Source: Desulfuromonas soudanensis
GTDB taxonomy: Bacteria > Desulfobacterota > Desulfuromonadia > Desulfuromonadales > WTL
Assembly: GCF_001278055.1 (NCBI RefSeq)
Contig: NZ_CP010802.1
Span: forward strand, 2,209,504-2,273,503
DNA: 64,000 nt
Direction: 5' to 3'
Shown here: piece by piece, positions 18,896-26,706 of the stretch
Layout: every line of letters begins with the position of its first letter
Numbering within the stretch: the first letter of the stretch is position 1
Program-made: the position numbers and the translations under genes
Notes under the pieces: model-generated
What the model was told of the DNA's origin: nothing
The model's input: only the letters and a program-made list of their open reading frames with translations
The model's database searches: none

Positions 18896-21800
18896 TCACC
18901 CTTCCTCCTGGTGTTCGAAGAGCGGAGCGAAGACCTCCAGGGCCAGCTCGGCAAAGGGACTTGCCAGGGGGTCGCCATGGCGATGGCAAAGACGGTGATG
19001 AGGATCGTCCTCGTCGCCACGCTGATAATCCCCCCCCTGCCAGGCGCTCCTCGCCGACAAGAGAGCGGAAGATTCCTCCGTCCCCCTGGCGACGGCTTCG
19101 GCATACTTGAAGGAGGCCTGACCGAAGAGCGGCAGGGGGCGACAGAGCCCCTCCCGGTAACGCCGCAGCAGGGCGGCAAGGAGGGGGCGGGGATTCTCCA
19201 CCGGGCGAAAGCGAACGATCCGGTCGCTGGCGATGAGCAGGCTCTCCCCACCAGGGTCGGCGGCGGCCAGGAGAAGATGTTCGAGCCAGAGACGCAGCCG
19301 ATCCCTGGCCTTGACCTTTGCATAGCGGTAGCGTACCAGGGTTCCTTGCCGTCCCCCTTCGATTCGTCCGACCAGGCGCAGGCCGGCCAGATCGAGATCG
19401 ATGTCGACGGCGGGGTCGGCATCCCCGGGAAGGAATTCCCGCACCCTTCCGGCAAAAGCGAGGGCGCCCTGGCTGAGACGACCATAGAGGACGGCCCCCG
19501 GCTCCCCCGGCGGGAGAATCCCGGCACCTGCCATCAGGGGATAACCCTCCGCCAGGGTCTCACCGTCCAAGACCCGGGAGACCAGCTCCTGCTCCAGAAG
19601 GTACTTCTCCAGGGAATCGAGGGCGAAGGGCTCGCGGTCCCGGGGAGAAACGGCCACCCCGCCGAGGGTGACGCCGAGACGCTCCTCCAGAAAGAAGCGC
19701 GAAGGGTTGTCGAAAAAGCGTTGCAGCTGCCGGAGAGTGACGGTCTCCCCGGGAGTCTCGGAGGGGGGAAGGACCCCGGCGAAGAAAGGAGAGGGCGTCC
19801 CCCCACCGGAGCTATGGGCCTGCAGGGCTTTGAGGTTCTCCGCCGAGTAGCTGAAGAGGAGCGGAGCGGCGTCGAAATAGGCGGGGCTGAACCCCTGCAG
19901 GCGATGGGGAATCACCACCCGGTCGAGAACCGGTCCCCCGGCAGCCTCAAACCCGAGCTCGACGGCATCGAGGAGTTCGCTGACCACCACCGAGGGGGGA
20001 GCGCTGCTGTTGTCCCGCACGCTCTGGCCGCAGTAGCTGATATGCAGATGGTCCCAGGCCGACAGGAGAGCCTCGAGGAAGAGGTATCGGTCCTCGTCGC
20101 GCTTGGAGCGGTCGCCGCGCTGCGGATGGGCGGCGATCAGGTCGAAACCGGGGGGGCGGGCGATCCGCGGGAAAGCGCCGTCGTTCATCCCTATCATGGC
20201 GATCACCCGAAAGGGGATGCTGCGCATCGGCTGCATGGCACAGAAGGTGACGCCGCCGACGAGAAATCCCGTCTGCTGGGGGCCCCTCTCAAGGCGCTCG
20301 GCGACCCAGGTCCGCAACAGGCGAAAATCGACCGCTTCGCCATACCCCGAGGAAGCCTGCAGCCTCGGGAGCTCGCCGAGAGTCTGGTTCAGCAGCTGCA
20401 GATCCCGCTCCGTCTCGGGGTCTTCGGCGAAGATCCGTTCGGCAACAGTCGAAAGTGCGACTCCCCACTCGGCGAGGGGACGCCGGGCCTCCAGCGACTC
20501 GGCGACGGCGAAGAGCTCGCCGGCAAAGGCGCTCAGGGCCCCGAGGACCCGGGTCTCGCTCCCCTCCACATCGTCGAAGGGGAGGATGTCCCCAAAAAGG
20601 CGGCGTCCCTCCCCCGGCAGGGCGTAGCCGAGGAGAAGGCGCTGAAGACCGCTTTTCCAGCTGTTCTCGCCAAAAGGAGGAACCCCCTGGCGTTGCCGAT
20701 CCTCGGCGTCGATCCCCCAGCGGATGCGGGTCTCCCCGATCCAGCGGCGAACCACTTCGAGATCCGCCTCGTTCAGCCCGAAGCGCCGGAGAACTGCGGG
20801 AACCTCGAGGATATCGAGAACCTGGGAGGCGCCAAAACGACTCCCCGGCAGCCCGAGAATGGCGAGAAAGGCCGAGATGAGGGGGCTCTGGCTCCGGAGG
20901 CTGCGGTCGGCGATGGAAAAGGGGATTTTTCGCGCCGGGTCGGTGACACCATCGAAGACGGCGCTGATGTAGGGGGCGTACCCCTCGATATCCGGGGTCA
21001 TGACCAGAATATCCCGCGGCTCGAGGCCGGGGAGACGCTCCAGAAGGTCGAGGAGCTGGTCGTGGAGAACTTCCACCTCCCGCATCGGTCCGTGGCAGGA
21101 GTGGACCTGCAGGGAAAGGTCGGCGGCGTCCAGTCTTCTGCGGGGGGCCTCCCGGGGATGGCGCAGGGTGAGGATATCGTCCTGCAGGGAGTGAAGAAGG
21201 CTCCCGGCATTCGACTCCCGGTAGCAGGGGACCTCGTCCTCGATCCCGCCGGAGACCCGGCCGAGGAAATCCCGCCCCTGCCGGCCGAGGGAGGCAAGGA
21301 GAGGGTTTCCCTCTTCCCAGTGCAGGTCCCCGGAGGTTGCAGCCCCCCCTCCCCTGCGCTCCCGCCCGGACTGCTCCCGTTCGGAAGCGATCTCGTACCA
21401 GTATTCACGGCAGGGGTTCATCAGGTAGAGGGTGATGGGGATATGCCGGGACAGGGCCTCAAGGGCTTCGAGGTGCAAGGGTGGCAGATAGGAGATGCCG
21501 AAGACGGAGATTCGCGCCGGCAAGGAGGACGTATCGACGCTACCGCCCTTGACGCGCTGCAGAAAATCCCGGCGCAGCGCCGCCCGGTGTCCTCCTTCGC
21601 GGCCGCGGACCAGGGCGCGCCACAGGTCCCCCTGCCACCCCCCTCCCCCCTGCTCCTGCCACTCGAGAAGGAGTTCGGGGCGGAAGACGCCGTATTGATC
21701 GAAGGTGTCGGCGATACGCCGCGCCAGCTGATACTCCTTGAGATCGCCGGAGGCCTCACCGAGATAATGCGCCAGAGGCGCAAGGGATGCCCCCCCCCGG

Positions 21801-22108
21801 TCAGCGGAAAAGAGCCCCATCAGACGCAGAGCCATCACCTCCGGCTCGAAAGAGGAATCGAGGGTGCGACCGGGAAGAACCGCCTCGAAGAATTCCTTGA
21901 GGATCATGTTGGGAAAAGGATAGCGGGCGTTCCCCCAGACCCCGAGGGTCGACGCCAGGGTCTGGGAAAGCCATCGCTCCATCCCCTGGCTCTGCACGAC
22001 GATGACTTCAGGGGTCAGTGGAGACAGGAGGGGGAAGGAGAGCTCGCGGGCCATCTCCCGCGCAAGAATTTCCAGACGGTTCGAAGTGAAGAGGCGCAGG
22101 CCGGACAT
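18896..22108 (-). CDS. recC: Exodeoxyribonuclease V gamma subunit RecC
   Basis: Chi-scanning and scaffold subunit of RecBCD, 1070 residues. The N-terminus LRLFTSNRLEILA and the following VVQSQGMERWLSQ are typical of RecC; PMRSIPFRVIAMIGMNDGAFPR marks the inactive helicase 1B/2A part, and SYCGQSVRDNS is another family block. The first M of SGLRLFTSN (22108) is chosen because GAGG lies nine bases before it; upstream in-frame codons as far as 22174 have no binding site. First gene of recC-recB-recD. The coding sequence is very GC-rich and carries a long spurious open frame on the opposite strand. Confidence 0.94.
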   Translation of the reverse strand: MSGLRLFTSNRLEILAREMARELSFPLLSPLTPEVIVVQSQGMERWLSQTLASTLGVWGNARYPFPNMILKEFFEAVLPGRTLDSSFEPEVMALRLMGLFSADRGGASLAPLAHYLGEASGDLKEYQLARRIADTFDQYGVFRPELLLEWQEQGGGGWQGDLWRALVRGREGGHRAALRRDFLQRVKGGSVDTSSLPARISVFGISYLPPLHLEALEALSRHIPITLYLMNPCREYWYEIASEREQSGRERRGGGAATSGDLHWEEGNPLLASLGRQGRDFLGRVSGGIEDEVPCYRESNAGSLLHSLQDDILTLRHPREAPRRRLDAADLSLQVHSCHGPMREVEVLHDQLLDLLERLPGLEPRDILVMTPDIEGYAPYISAVFDGVTDPARKIPFSIADRSLRSQSPLISAFLAILGLPGSRFGASQVLDILEVPAVLRRFGLNEADLEVVRRWIGETRIRWGIDAEDRQRQGVPPFGENSWKSGLQRLLLGYALPGEGRRLFGDILPFDDVEGSETRVLGALSAFAGELFAVAESLEARRPLAEWGVALSTVAERIFAEDPETERDLQLLNQTLGELPRLQASSGYGEAVDFRLLRTWVAERLERGPQQTGFLVGGVTFCAMQPMRSIPFRVIAMIGMNDGAFPRIARPPGFDLIAAHPQRGDRSKRDEDRYLFLEALLSAWDHLHISYCGQSVRDNSSAPPSVVVSELLDAVELGFEAAGGPVLDRVVIPHRLQGFSPAYFDAAPLLFSYSAENLKALQAHSSGGGTPSPFFAGVLPPSETPGETVTLRQLQRFFDNPSRFFLEERLGVTLGGVAVSPRDREPFALDSLEKYLLEQELVSRVLDGETLAEGYPLMAGAGILPPGEPGAVLYGRLSQGALAFAGRVREFLPGDADPAVDIDLDLAGLRLVGRIEGGRQGTLVRYRYAKVKARDRLRLWLEHLLLAAADPGGESLLIASDRIVRFRPVENPRPLLAALLRRYREGLCRPLPLFGQASFKYAEAVARGTEESSALLSARSAWQGGDYQRGDEDDPHHRLCHRHGDPLASPFAELALEVFAPLFEHQEEG

Positions 22109-22253
22109 CGGTTCCATCCTCGGTCGGTGAAGGGAGAAACGGGAGCAGCCGTTTCGCTGCGGAGGCGCCGCCAAGGTTAAGATATCCGGGGGGAAATTAC
22201 AACCGTTCCACAGCCCACAGGGTCGTTGGGACCGGGGCCGACGGGGAGGAGAG

Positions 22254-22769
22254 TCAGCGCTTGCGGTGGATATAACGGAGGAAAATTTTGACGGTGAGAT
22301 CTTCGGACGTCAGTAAAAAGCTGCTCTCGGGAAAATTCGGCGGTCCGAATAACCCCTGCGGGTCCTTGGATGCGCCATGCCCTTCCCGGGGGATCCCCAG
22401 CCAGTTTCTGTCCATCCGCCCATTGTCGTTTTCATCATGATGGACAGTGACCGCATAGATCCCGCAGGGGAGATCCTCGAAGACAACCATCGCCCGGCGA
22501 TTGGCGATCATCGCCCTGCGGTTGGCGACGGCCTCGGAGGTCTCATCGGGGAACCCCCGGGATGAGCGGAAGACGGAAACGAGGGCCACCCCTTGCGAAT
22601 TGCGGAATCCGCCGATGGCAACGGTGAGGTTTGCGGTCCCGACGCATTCCCCTTGGGGGGTCGAAACAGGGGCACACGCCCCCAGGAGGGGGAGAAAAAG
22701 GGCCCAGCAGAATATCCAGGCACGGGCGATGGCAGAGGCTGCGAATTTGGAAAAAATAATCGGAGACAT
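22254..22769 (-). CDS. DUF2141-family lipoprotein
   Basis: Predicted exported lipoprotein of about 171 residues. A hydrophobic N-terminus ends in the lipobox LPLLGAC (Cys32). The mature part has the DUF2141 pattern: an immunoglobulin-like fold with LTVAIGGFRNSQGVALVSVF near its start and YAVTVHHDENDNGRMDRNWLG in the middle, an EF-hand-like acidic loop. Its function is unknown. The start is uncertain: the ATG at 22769 has a poor binding site, and an in-frame TTG at 22784 is an alternative. It lies 145 bp upstream of recC on the same strand and divergent from the cytochrome-like lipoprotein gene. Confidence 0.7.
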   Translation of the reverse strand: MSPIIFSKFAASAIARAWIFCWALFLPLLGACAPVSTPQGECVGTANLTVAIGGFRNSQGVALVSVFRSSRGFPDETSEAVANRRAMIANRRAMVVFEDLPCGIYAVTVHHDENDNGRMDRNWLGIPREGHGASKDPQGLFGPPNFPESSFLLTSEDLTVKIFLRYIHRKR

Positions 22770-22896
22770 AAGAAAAACCGGCAATTATTTCTTTCATTTC
22801 AGCCGCGGGATGGTAAGTTTTCGAAGTATAAGCTGAAGGGGAGAGACTGTCCAGATCCCTCTGGACTTCCCCTCCCCCAAATAAAGGATGGTGAAC

Positions 22897-23112
22897 ATGA
22901 AACGGGTCCTTCCGGCACTCCTCCTCCTGCCAATGCTGACAGCCTGCGAGGGGCGAATTCCCCTCTATTCCCCCCGCCTCCCCGCCAGCGAAACCCATCA
23001 GTCGGCCCGTTTGGCACAGGACTGCAAGGGGTGCCACGACGTCAGCGCGATACGCCGTCACAAATCCGGCGACGATTGTCTCAAATGCCACAAACTCTCC
23101 CAGGGGTATTGA
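22897..23112 (+). CDS. Small lipoprotein with two CxxCH haem-binding motifs
   Basis: A 71-residue protein with a signal peptide and lipobox (LPMLTAC, Cys17). The mature part is only about 55 residues but holds two c-type haem motifs, CKGCH (43-47) and CLKCH (61-65). If both are used, this is one of the smallest possible dihaem cytochromes, anchored by lipid and facing the periplasm or the cell surface. The ATG at 22897 follows AAAGGATGGTG; an upstream codon at 22888 is less well placed. One base separates its stop from the next lipoprotein gene, so the two are probably made together. No named family is recognised. Confidence 0.72.
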   Translation: MKRVLPALLLLPMLTACEGRIPLYSPRLPASETHQSARLAQDCKGCHDVSAIRRHKSGDDCLKCHKLSQGY

Positions 23113-23113
23113 A

Positions 23114-23683
23114 ATGAATTACCGAATCGTCCTCACTCTGCTGGTGTTTTTGCTCCTGTCGGCCTGCGGTCCCATCATCGGTCAGATGATGAAGGCCAGC
23201 GAAGGGATCAGCCAATTCGAAGTGACCAGCGGCAGTCTGACCAGCCTGCGCCCCGAAGGGAGCCTCCTGGTTTACGGCCCCTTTGCCAAAACGAGTAAGG
23301 CCTTCTACATCAGCCGCGGGGAGGATGCTGCCAACTTTGCCGCCGAACTGCAGGAGCAGGGAGTCATTCAGACCCGCCTCTTCATCGAGCGCGACTTCGA
23401 CCGCCTCGAGGAAACAGCCAAGGGACTCAGGGACCAAAGCCCGGAACAGATCAAGAGCGACCTCGCCCTGGAGAGACGCCCGGACATCCTCCTCTTCGGC
23501 ACCATCCTCCACCGGAAAACGATTATCGCACCGGCCCGAGGGGTCATCATGGACGTCGGCTACCGCCTGGAATTCTACGACCTCGGCACCAGAGAATCGA
23601 CGATTATCGAAGTTTCGATCAAGGATCTGGCCGAAAACTGTATCCCCCGGATCGTCGAAGAAATTGTCCGGCAGCGCCCGTAG
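23114..23683 (+). CDS. Predicted lipoprotein of unknown function
   Basis: A 189-residue exported protein with lipobox LLLSACG (Cys18). The mature part is mixed alpha/beta with no haem motif and no recognised domain; it contains RRPDILLFGTILHRKTIIAPARGVIMD, which looks like a beta-hairpin core, and an acidic helix rich in Glu and Arg before it. It starts one base after the stop of the small CxxCH lipoprotein and is followed by a very strong terminator, so the two genes form a closed operon. A partner role for the haem protein is inference from position only. Confidence 0.65.
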   Translation: MNYRIVLTLLVFLLLSACGPIIGQMMKASEGISQFEVTSGSLTSLRPEGSLLVYGPFAKTSKAFYISRGEDAANFAAELQEQGVIQTRLFIERDFDRLEETAKGLRDQSPEQIKSDLALERRPDILLFGTILHRKTIIAPARGVIMDVGYRLEFYDLGTRESTIIEVSIKDLAENCIPRIVEEIVRQRP

Positions 23684-23706
23684 AAGACCCGATCTCTCCC
23701 GAGGCA

Positions 23707-23756
23707 GCCGGACAACACCCTGTGGCAGTTGAGCCACAGGGTGTTGTCCGGCTTTT
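23707..23756 (+). terminator. Strong Rho-independent terminator after the lipoprotein pair
   Basis: A perfect 20-base stem (23707-23726 pairing with 23733-23752) with a six-base loop, followed by TTTT. It lies 24 bases after the stop codon. The stem is unusually long and has no mismatch. Confidence 0.9.
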
Positions 23757-24293
23757 GACCTTTTGAGGAAAACGGTCGCAGCCATGCGCAATTCCTCATA
23801 ATACCCCTACCCCCTTCCACCAATATTTCCTGCCCCTTACAACTCTCTCCCGCCTGCATCTGCTCCGTCATTTTTCCCGCCGCTGAGAACCTGTCCCCTC
23901 CCTCCCCCTTGCCGAAGGCAGTTGACAGATCCCAATAATTTCAGCCTCTTTAACCGCAAAATTTCCCTTCGGCGCAAAAACGGCACCCCTCGTTCGTCAT
24001 TTCCCCAATCACCCCTGCCCTCCCCTCCTCGCTCCCCCCTTCAAAAACAACTCGTTTTCAGACACTTGGACCACTAACAACCCAGGTAGAGAGAATTTCC
24101 TCCTCTCTCGCCTCCCTGTTTTCAATAACTTGGGAAAAGGGCACTTTTTATCGGCATGCGGAATGCAACATGGGCCAACCGTATTCAAAAACTACTGATT
24201 TATCGCCAGATTTTCTACAGCACCGGAAACCTCGCCCGAAGAAACTGCCGGCAAGGTTCCGCCAAACATTCAAAAACTGGAGATCGCAACGTC
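23757..24293. other. 537-bp region with no gene, leader of the Fn3 gene
   Basis: The first 350 bases are pyrimidine-rich on the plus strand and contain no coding signal. A sigma-54-type promoter lies at 24152-24166. Sequence upstream of it could hold enhancer sites, but no clear inverted repeat is seen by eye. Confidence 0.5.
24152..24166 (+). promoter_or_regulatory. Sigma-54 (-24/-12) promoter candidate of the Fn3 gene
   Basis: CGGCATGCGGAATGC keeps GG at -24 and TGC at -12 with the correct ten-base gap. Mismatches to TGGCACRNNNNTTGC are at positions 1, 6 and 12. Transcription would start near 24178, about 116 bases before the ATG. The sigma-54 activator gene prsR lies 1.1 kb downstream, convergent. 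Confidence 0.6.
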
Positions 24294-25211
24294 ATGAAAA
24301 CCATCAAACTCACCCTCCTATCCCTATTGCTCGGGCTTCTTTTAGCCCCCCTGGCTTCGGCCCAGAATATCACCCTGCAGTGGGACGCCAGTCCCGAAGC
24401 CACAGTCTCCGGCTACAAGATCCACTACCAGGCCGTCTCCTCCGCCACCCCCTTCAGCGGCAACGACGCCCTCGAAGGGGCTTCACCGGTCGACATCGGC
24501 GGCGCCACGAGCACGACCCTCAGCGGCCTGCGGGACGACGTCGTCTATTACTTTGCCGTGACCGCCTACGACACCACCGGCGCCGAAAGCGGCTACTCCA
24601 CCGTGGTGGCCAGCGCCATCCCCACAGCCCCCCCCGCCCCCGGTCAGTGGCTCCCCGAGCTTTACTACCCCGACAACGGCCTGGCGGCGGCGCCGATGCC
24701 GGTTCAGTTCAACTGGAGCGAGCCGGCCATCACCACCGGGGTGACTTATACCCTCTACTACGGCACCGATCCGAATCTGGATCCGGGGTCCCTGGCTTCC
24801 GCCCCCCTGACCGCCGCTCCGGGGATGGCCCCCCTGACCGCCGGAATCTGCCTCTTCGGCCTGTTCGGTGCCGCCTTCACCCGAAGCCGCACCTTCAGAG
24901 GAATGGCCGTCATGGTTCTGTTCGCCACAACCATGTTGCTCAACGGCTGCGGCGGTGGCGGTGACGGCACAGAGACCCCGCTCACCGTCCCGGGGACAAT
25001 CGTCGACACCACCAACCCTCCGACCGATACCACCAACCCGCCGACCGATGCCCCGGCTCTCTACACCGTGGTCGTCTCCAATCTCGGCGATAATTACTAC
25101 GATGCCTACGACCTCGAACCGGAGACCACCTATTACTGGAAAGTCGTCGTCGACGACGGAGTCAACCGGGTGGAAAGCCAGCGCTTCTCCTTCACCACCG
25201 ACGCCCTGTAA
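24294..25211 (+). CDS. Secreted fibronectin type III protein with an internal membrane/lipobox-like insert
   Basis: Exported protein of 305 residues with signal peptide (1-23, ending PLASAQ). A first Fn3 domain (24-112) ends in DDVVYYFAVTAYDTTG. A second begins near 118 and reaches TYTLYYGTDPN (150-160), then is broken by about 100 residues before it resumes as LEPETTYYWKVVVDDG. The insert contains two hydrophobic stretches, the basic turn RSRTFRG, a lipobox-like LLNGCGGGG and a proline/threonine repeat (TTNPPTD twice). No C-terminal PEP-CTERM signal is present. Start chosen at the M of the signal peptide; earlier codons in frame lack a binding site. Its position beside prsR and the sigma-54 promoter suggest control by PrsK/PrsR and a cell-surface or matrix role. 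Confidence 0.72.
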   Translation: MKTIKLTLLSLLLGLLLAPLASAQNITLQWDASPEATVSGYKIHYQAVSSATPFSGNDALEGASPVDIGGATSTTLSGLRDDVVYYFAVTAYDTTGAESGYSTVVASAIPTAPPAPGQWLPELYYPDNGLAAAPMPVQFNWSEPAITTGVTYTLYYGTDPNLDPGSLASAPLTAAPGMAPLTAGICLFGLFGAAFTRSRTFRGMAVMVLFATTMLLNGCGGGGDGTETPLTVPGTIVDTTNPPTDTTNPPTDAPALYTVVVSNLGDNYYDAYDLEPETTYYWKVVVDDGVNRVESQRFSFTTDAL

Positions 25212-25240
25212 ACAGGACGTCTCCCTCCTAAAAAAAATCG

Positions 25241-25269
25241 AGGCCAGGCCCGCTGTGCGGGCCTGGCCT
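25241..25269. terminator. Bidirectional terminator between the Fn3 gene and prsR
   Basis: A 13-base perfect stem (AGGCCAGGCCCGC / GCGGGCCTGGCCT) with loop TGT. On the minus strand it is followed by CGATTTTTTT, a clear terminator for prsR; on the plus strand only a weak T-rich stretch follows. Confidence 0.82.
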
Positions 25270-25296
25270 TGGTTTATAGAGACTGCCGACAGAAAT

Positions 25297-26679
25297 TCAA
25301 CTGGTAGGGAGCGTGTTCTGCAGTCCGTGTTTTTTCATCAGATCATAGATTGTCGGCCGGCTGATTCCGAGCATCTCTGCCGCCCGGAGGATATTGCCGT
25401 TCTGTTTGGCGATGGCCGCAGTCACCAGATCCCTCTCCACACGGTCCTTCGCCGCTCTCAGAGTCATCTCGGCGTCATCCCCTGCAGGCGCAGAGGACTC
25501 CATGGTGGCGAAACCGAGGTCCTGCGGCTCAAGGAGCGCCCCTTCCGCCATGATCACCGCCCTTTTCACCTTGTTCTCCAATTCCCGCACGTTCCCGGGC
25601 CATCCGTAGTCCTGTAACGCCTCCAGGGCGGCGACGCTGAACCCGCGGACCCTCTTTTTGAGGACTTCGGAGAAGCGGCCGAGAAACAGGTTTCCCAGCA
25701 GCACGATGTCCTCTCCCCTCTCCCGCAGAGGGGGCAAATTGATGGTGATCACTCCGATGCGGTAATAGAGATCCTCGCGGAAGGAGCCTCCCCGGATGGC
25801 CTTTTCCATGTCGATGTTGGTCGCGGCAATGATCCGCGCGTCAACATCGATATCCTCCCGTCCCCCCACCCTCTGAATCCGCTGGTCCTGAAGAAAGCGC
25901 AGGATCTTCACCTGCAGCACCGGCGGCAACTCCCCGATCTCATCGAGAAACAGAGTCCCCTTGTCGGCGTATTCGAACTTTCCCTGCACCCGAGCCTGCG
26001 CCCCGGTGAAGGAGCCCTTCTCGTGGCCGAAGAGCTCGGATTCCAGGAGATTTTCCGGGATGGCGCCGCAGTTGATGGGAATAAACGGTCCGCACCGACG
26101 GCGGCTCTCGCTGTGAATGGCCTGCGCCACCAGTTCCTTGCCGGTGCCGCTCTCGCCGAGGATGAGCACCGGCACGTCGCAGGTTGCCACTTTACGGATG
26201 GTGTTGAAGACTGTCTGCATTTCGGGGCAATGACCGAAGATGCCGAGAAACGCAGGCGTGTCCGCCATCATGGCCCTCTGCAGCCGCCGATTTTCGGCCT
26301 CGAGCGCCGCCAGATGAAAGGCACGCGCCAGGATGATTCTGAGTTCACCGAGCTCGATCGGTTTCTGGTAGAAATCGTAGGCGCCCAGCCCCACCGCCTT
26401 GAGAGCATTGGCCCGCTCCTCGTTTCCCGAAATGACGACGACTTTCACCGCCGGATCGAGAGTGAGCATCTCCCTCAGGCAGCGCAGTCCCTCCTCTGCT
26501 CCATCCGGATTCGGCGGCAGACCGAGGTCGAGGGTAACCACCTGCGGCCCCTGCGCCTTGAAGATCGACAGGGCCTCCGTTGCATCCCCCGCAAGCAAAA
26601 CTCGGTATTCCTTCCCCAGGCCCCACTTGAGCTGCTTGCGGATCTCGGCGTTGTCGTCGATGATCAGTAATTTTTCCAC
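25297..26679 (-). CDS. prsR: PEP-CTERM system response regulator, sigma-54 activator PrsR
   Basis: Cytoplasmic NtrC-type regulator of 460 residues. The receiver has the phosphorylation site D51 (VVTLDLGLP) and an intact lysine (YQKP, about 107). The AAA+ domain has GESGTGKE and the sigma-54 contact loop GSFTGA, and the C-terminus (NILRAAEMLGISRPTIYDLMKKHG) is a Fis-type helix-turn-helix. Length, sequence style and pairing with a PrsK-like kinase identify it as PrsR, which in exosortase bacteria activates PEP-CTERM genes from sigma-54 promoters. GTG start with GAGGA six bases upstream. It lies 27 bases after prsK; the last gene of the minus-strand run, closed by the terminator at 25241. Confidence 0.9.
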   Translation of the reverse strand: MEKLLIIDDNAEIRKQLKWGLGKEYRVLLAGDATEALSIFKAQGPQVVTLDLGLPPNPDGAEEGLRCLREMLTLDPAVKVVVISGNEERANALKAVGLGAYDFYQKPIELGELRIILARAFHLAALEAENRRLQRAMMADTPAFLGIFGHCPEMQTVFNTIRKVATCDVPVLILGESGTGKELVAQAIHSESRRRCGPFIPINCGAIPENLLESELFGHEKGSFTGAQARVQGKFEYADKGTLFLDEIGELPPVLQVKILRFLQDQRIQRVGGREDIDVDARIIAATNIDMEKAIRGGSFREDLYYRIGVITINLPPLRERGEDIVLLGNLFLGRFSEVLKKRVRGFSVAALEALQDYGWPGNVRELENKVKRAVIMAEGALLEPQDLGFATMESSAPAGDDAEMTLRAAKDRVERDLVTAAIAKQNGNILRAAEMLGISRPTIYDLMKKHGLQNTLPTS

Positions 26680-26706
26680 GGTAAATCCTCAATAGCACGC
26701 AGATTT

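Noticed and set aside
15316-19110. Very long open frame (1264 codons) on the plus strand opposite recB
   Set aside because: The minus strand clearly encodes RecB with all motifs; the opposite frame is a composition artefact.
18911-22180. Open frame of 1089 codons on the plus strand opposite recC
   Set aside because: Same reason: RecC is well supported and the shadow product has no recognisable fold.
22849-22866. Hairpin GTCCAGA-N4-TCTGGAC in the leader of the CxxCH lipoprotein gene
   Set aside because: Stem of only seven bases with no T-run and no known regulatory class; could be chance.
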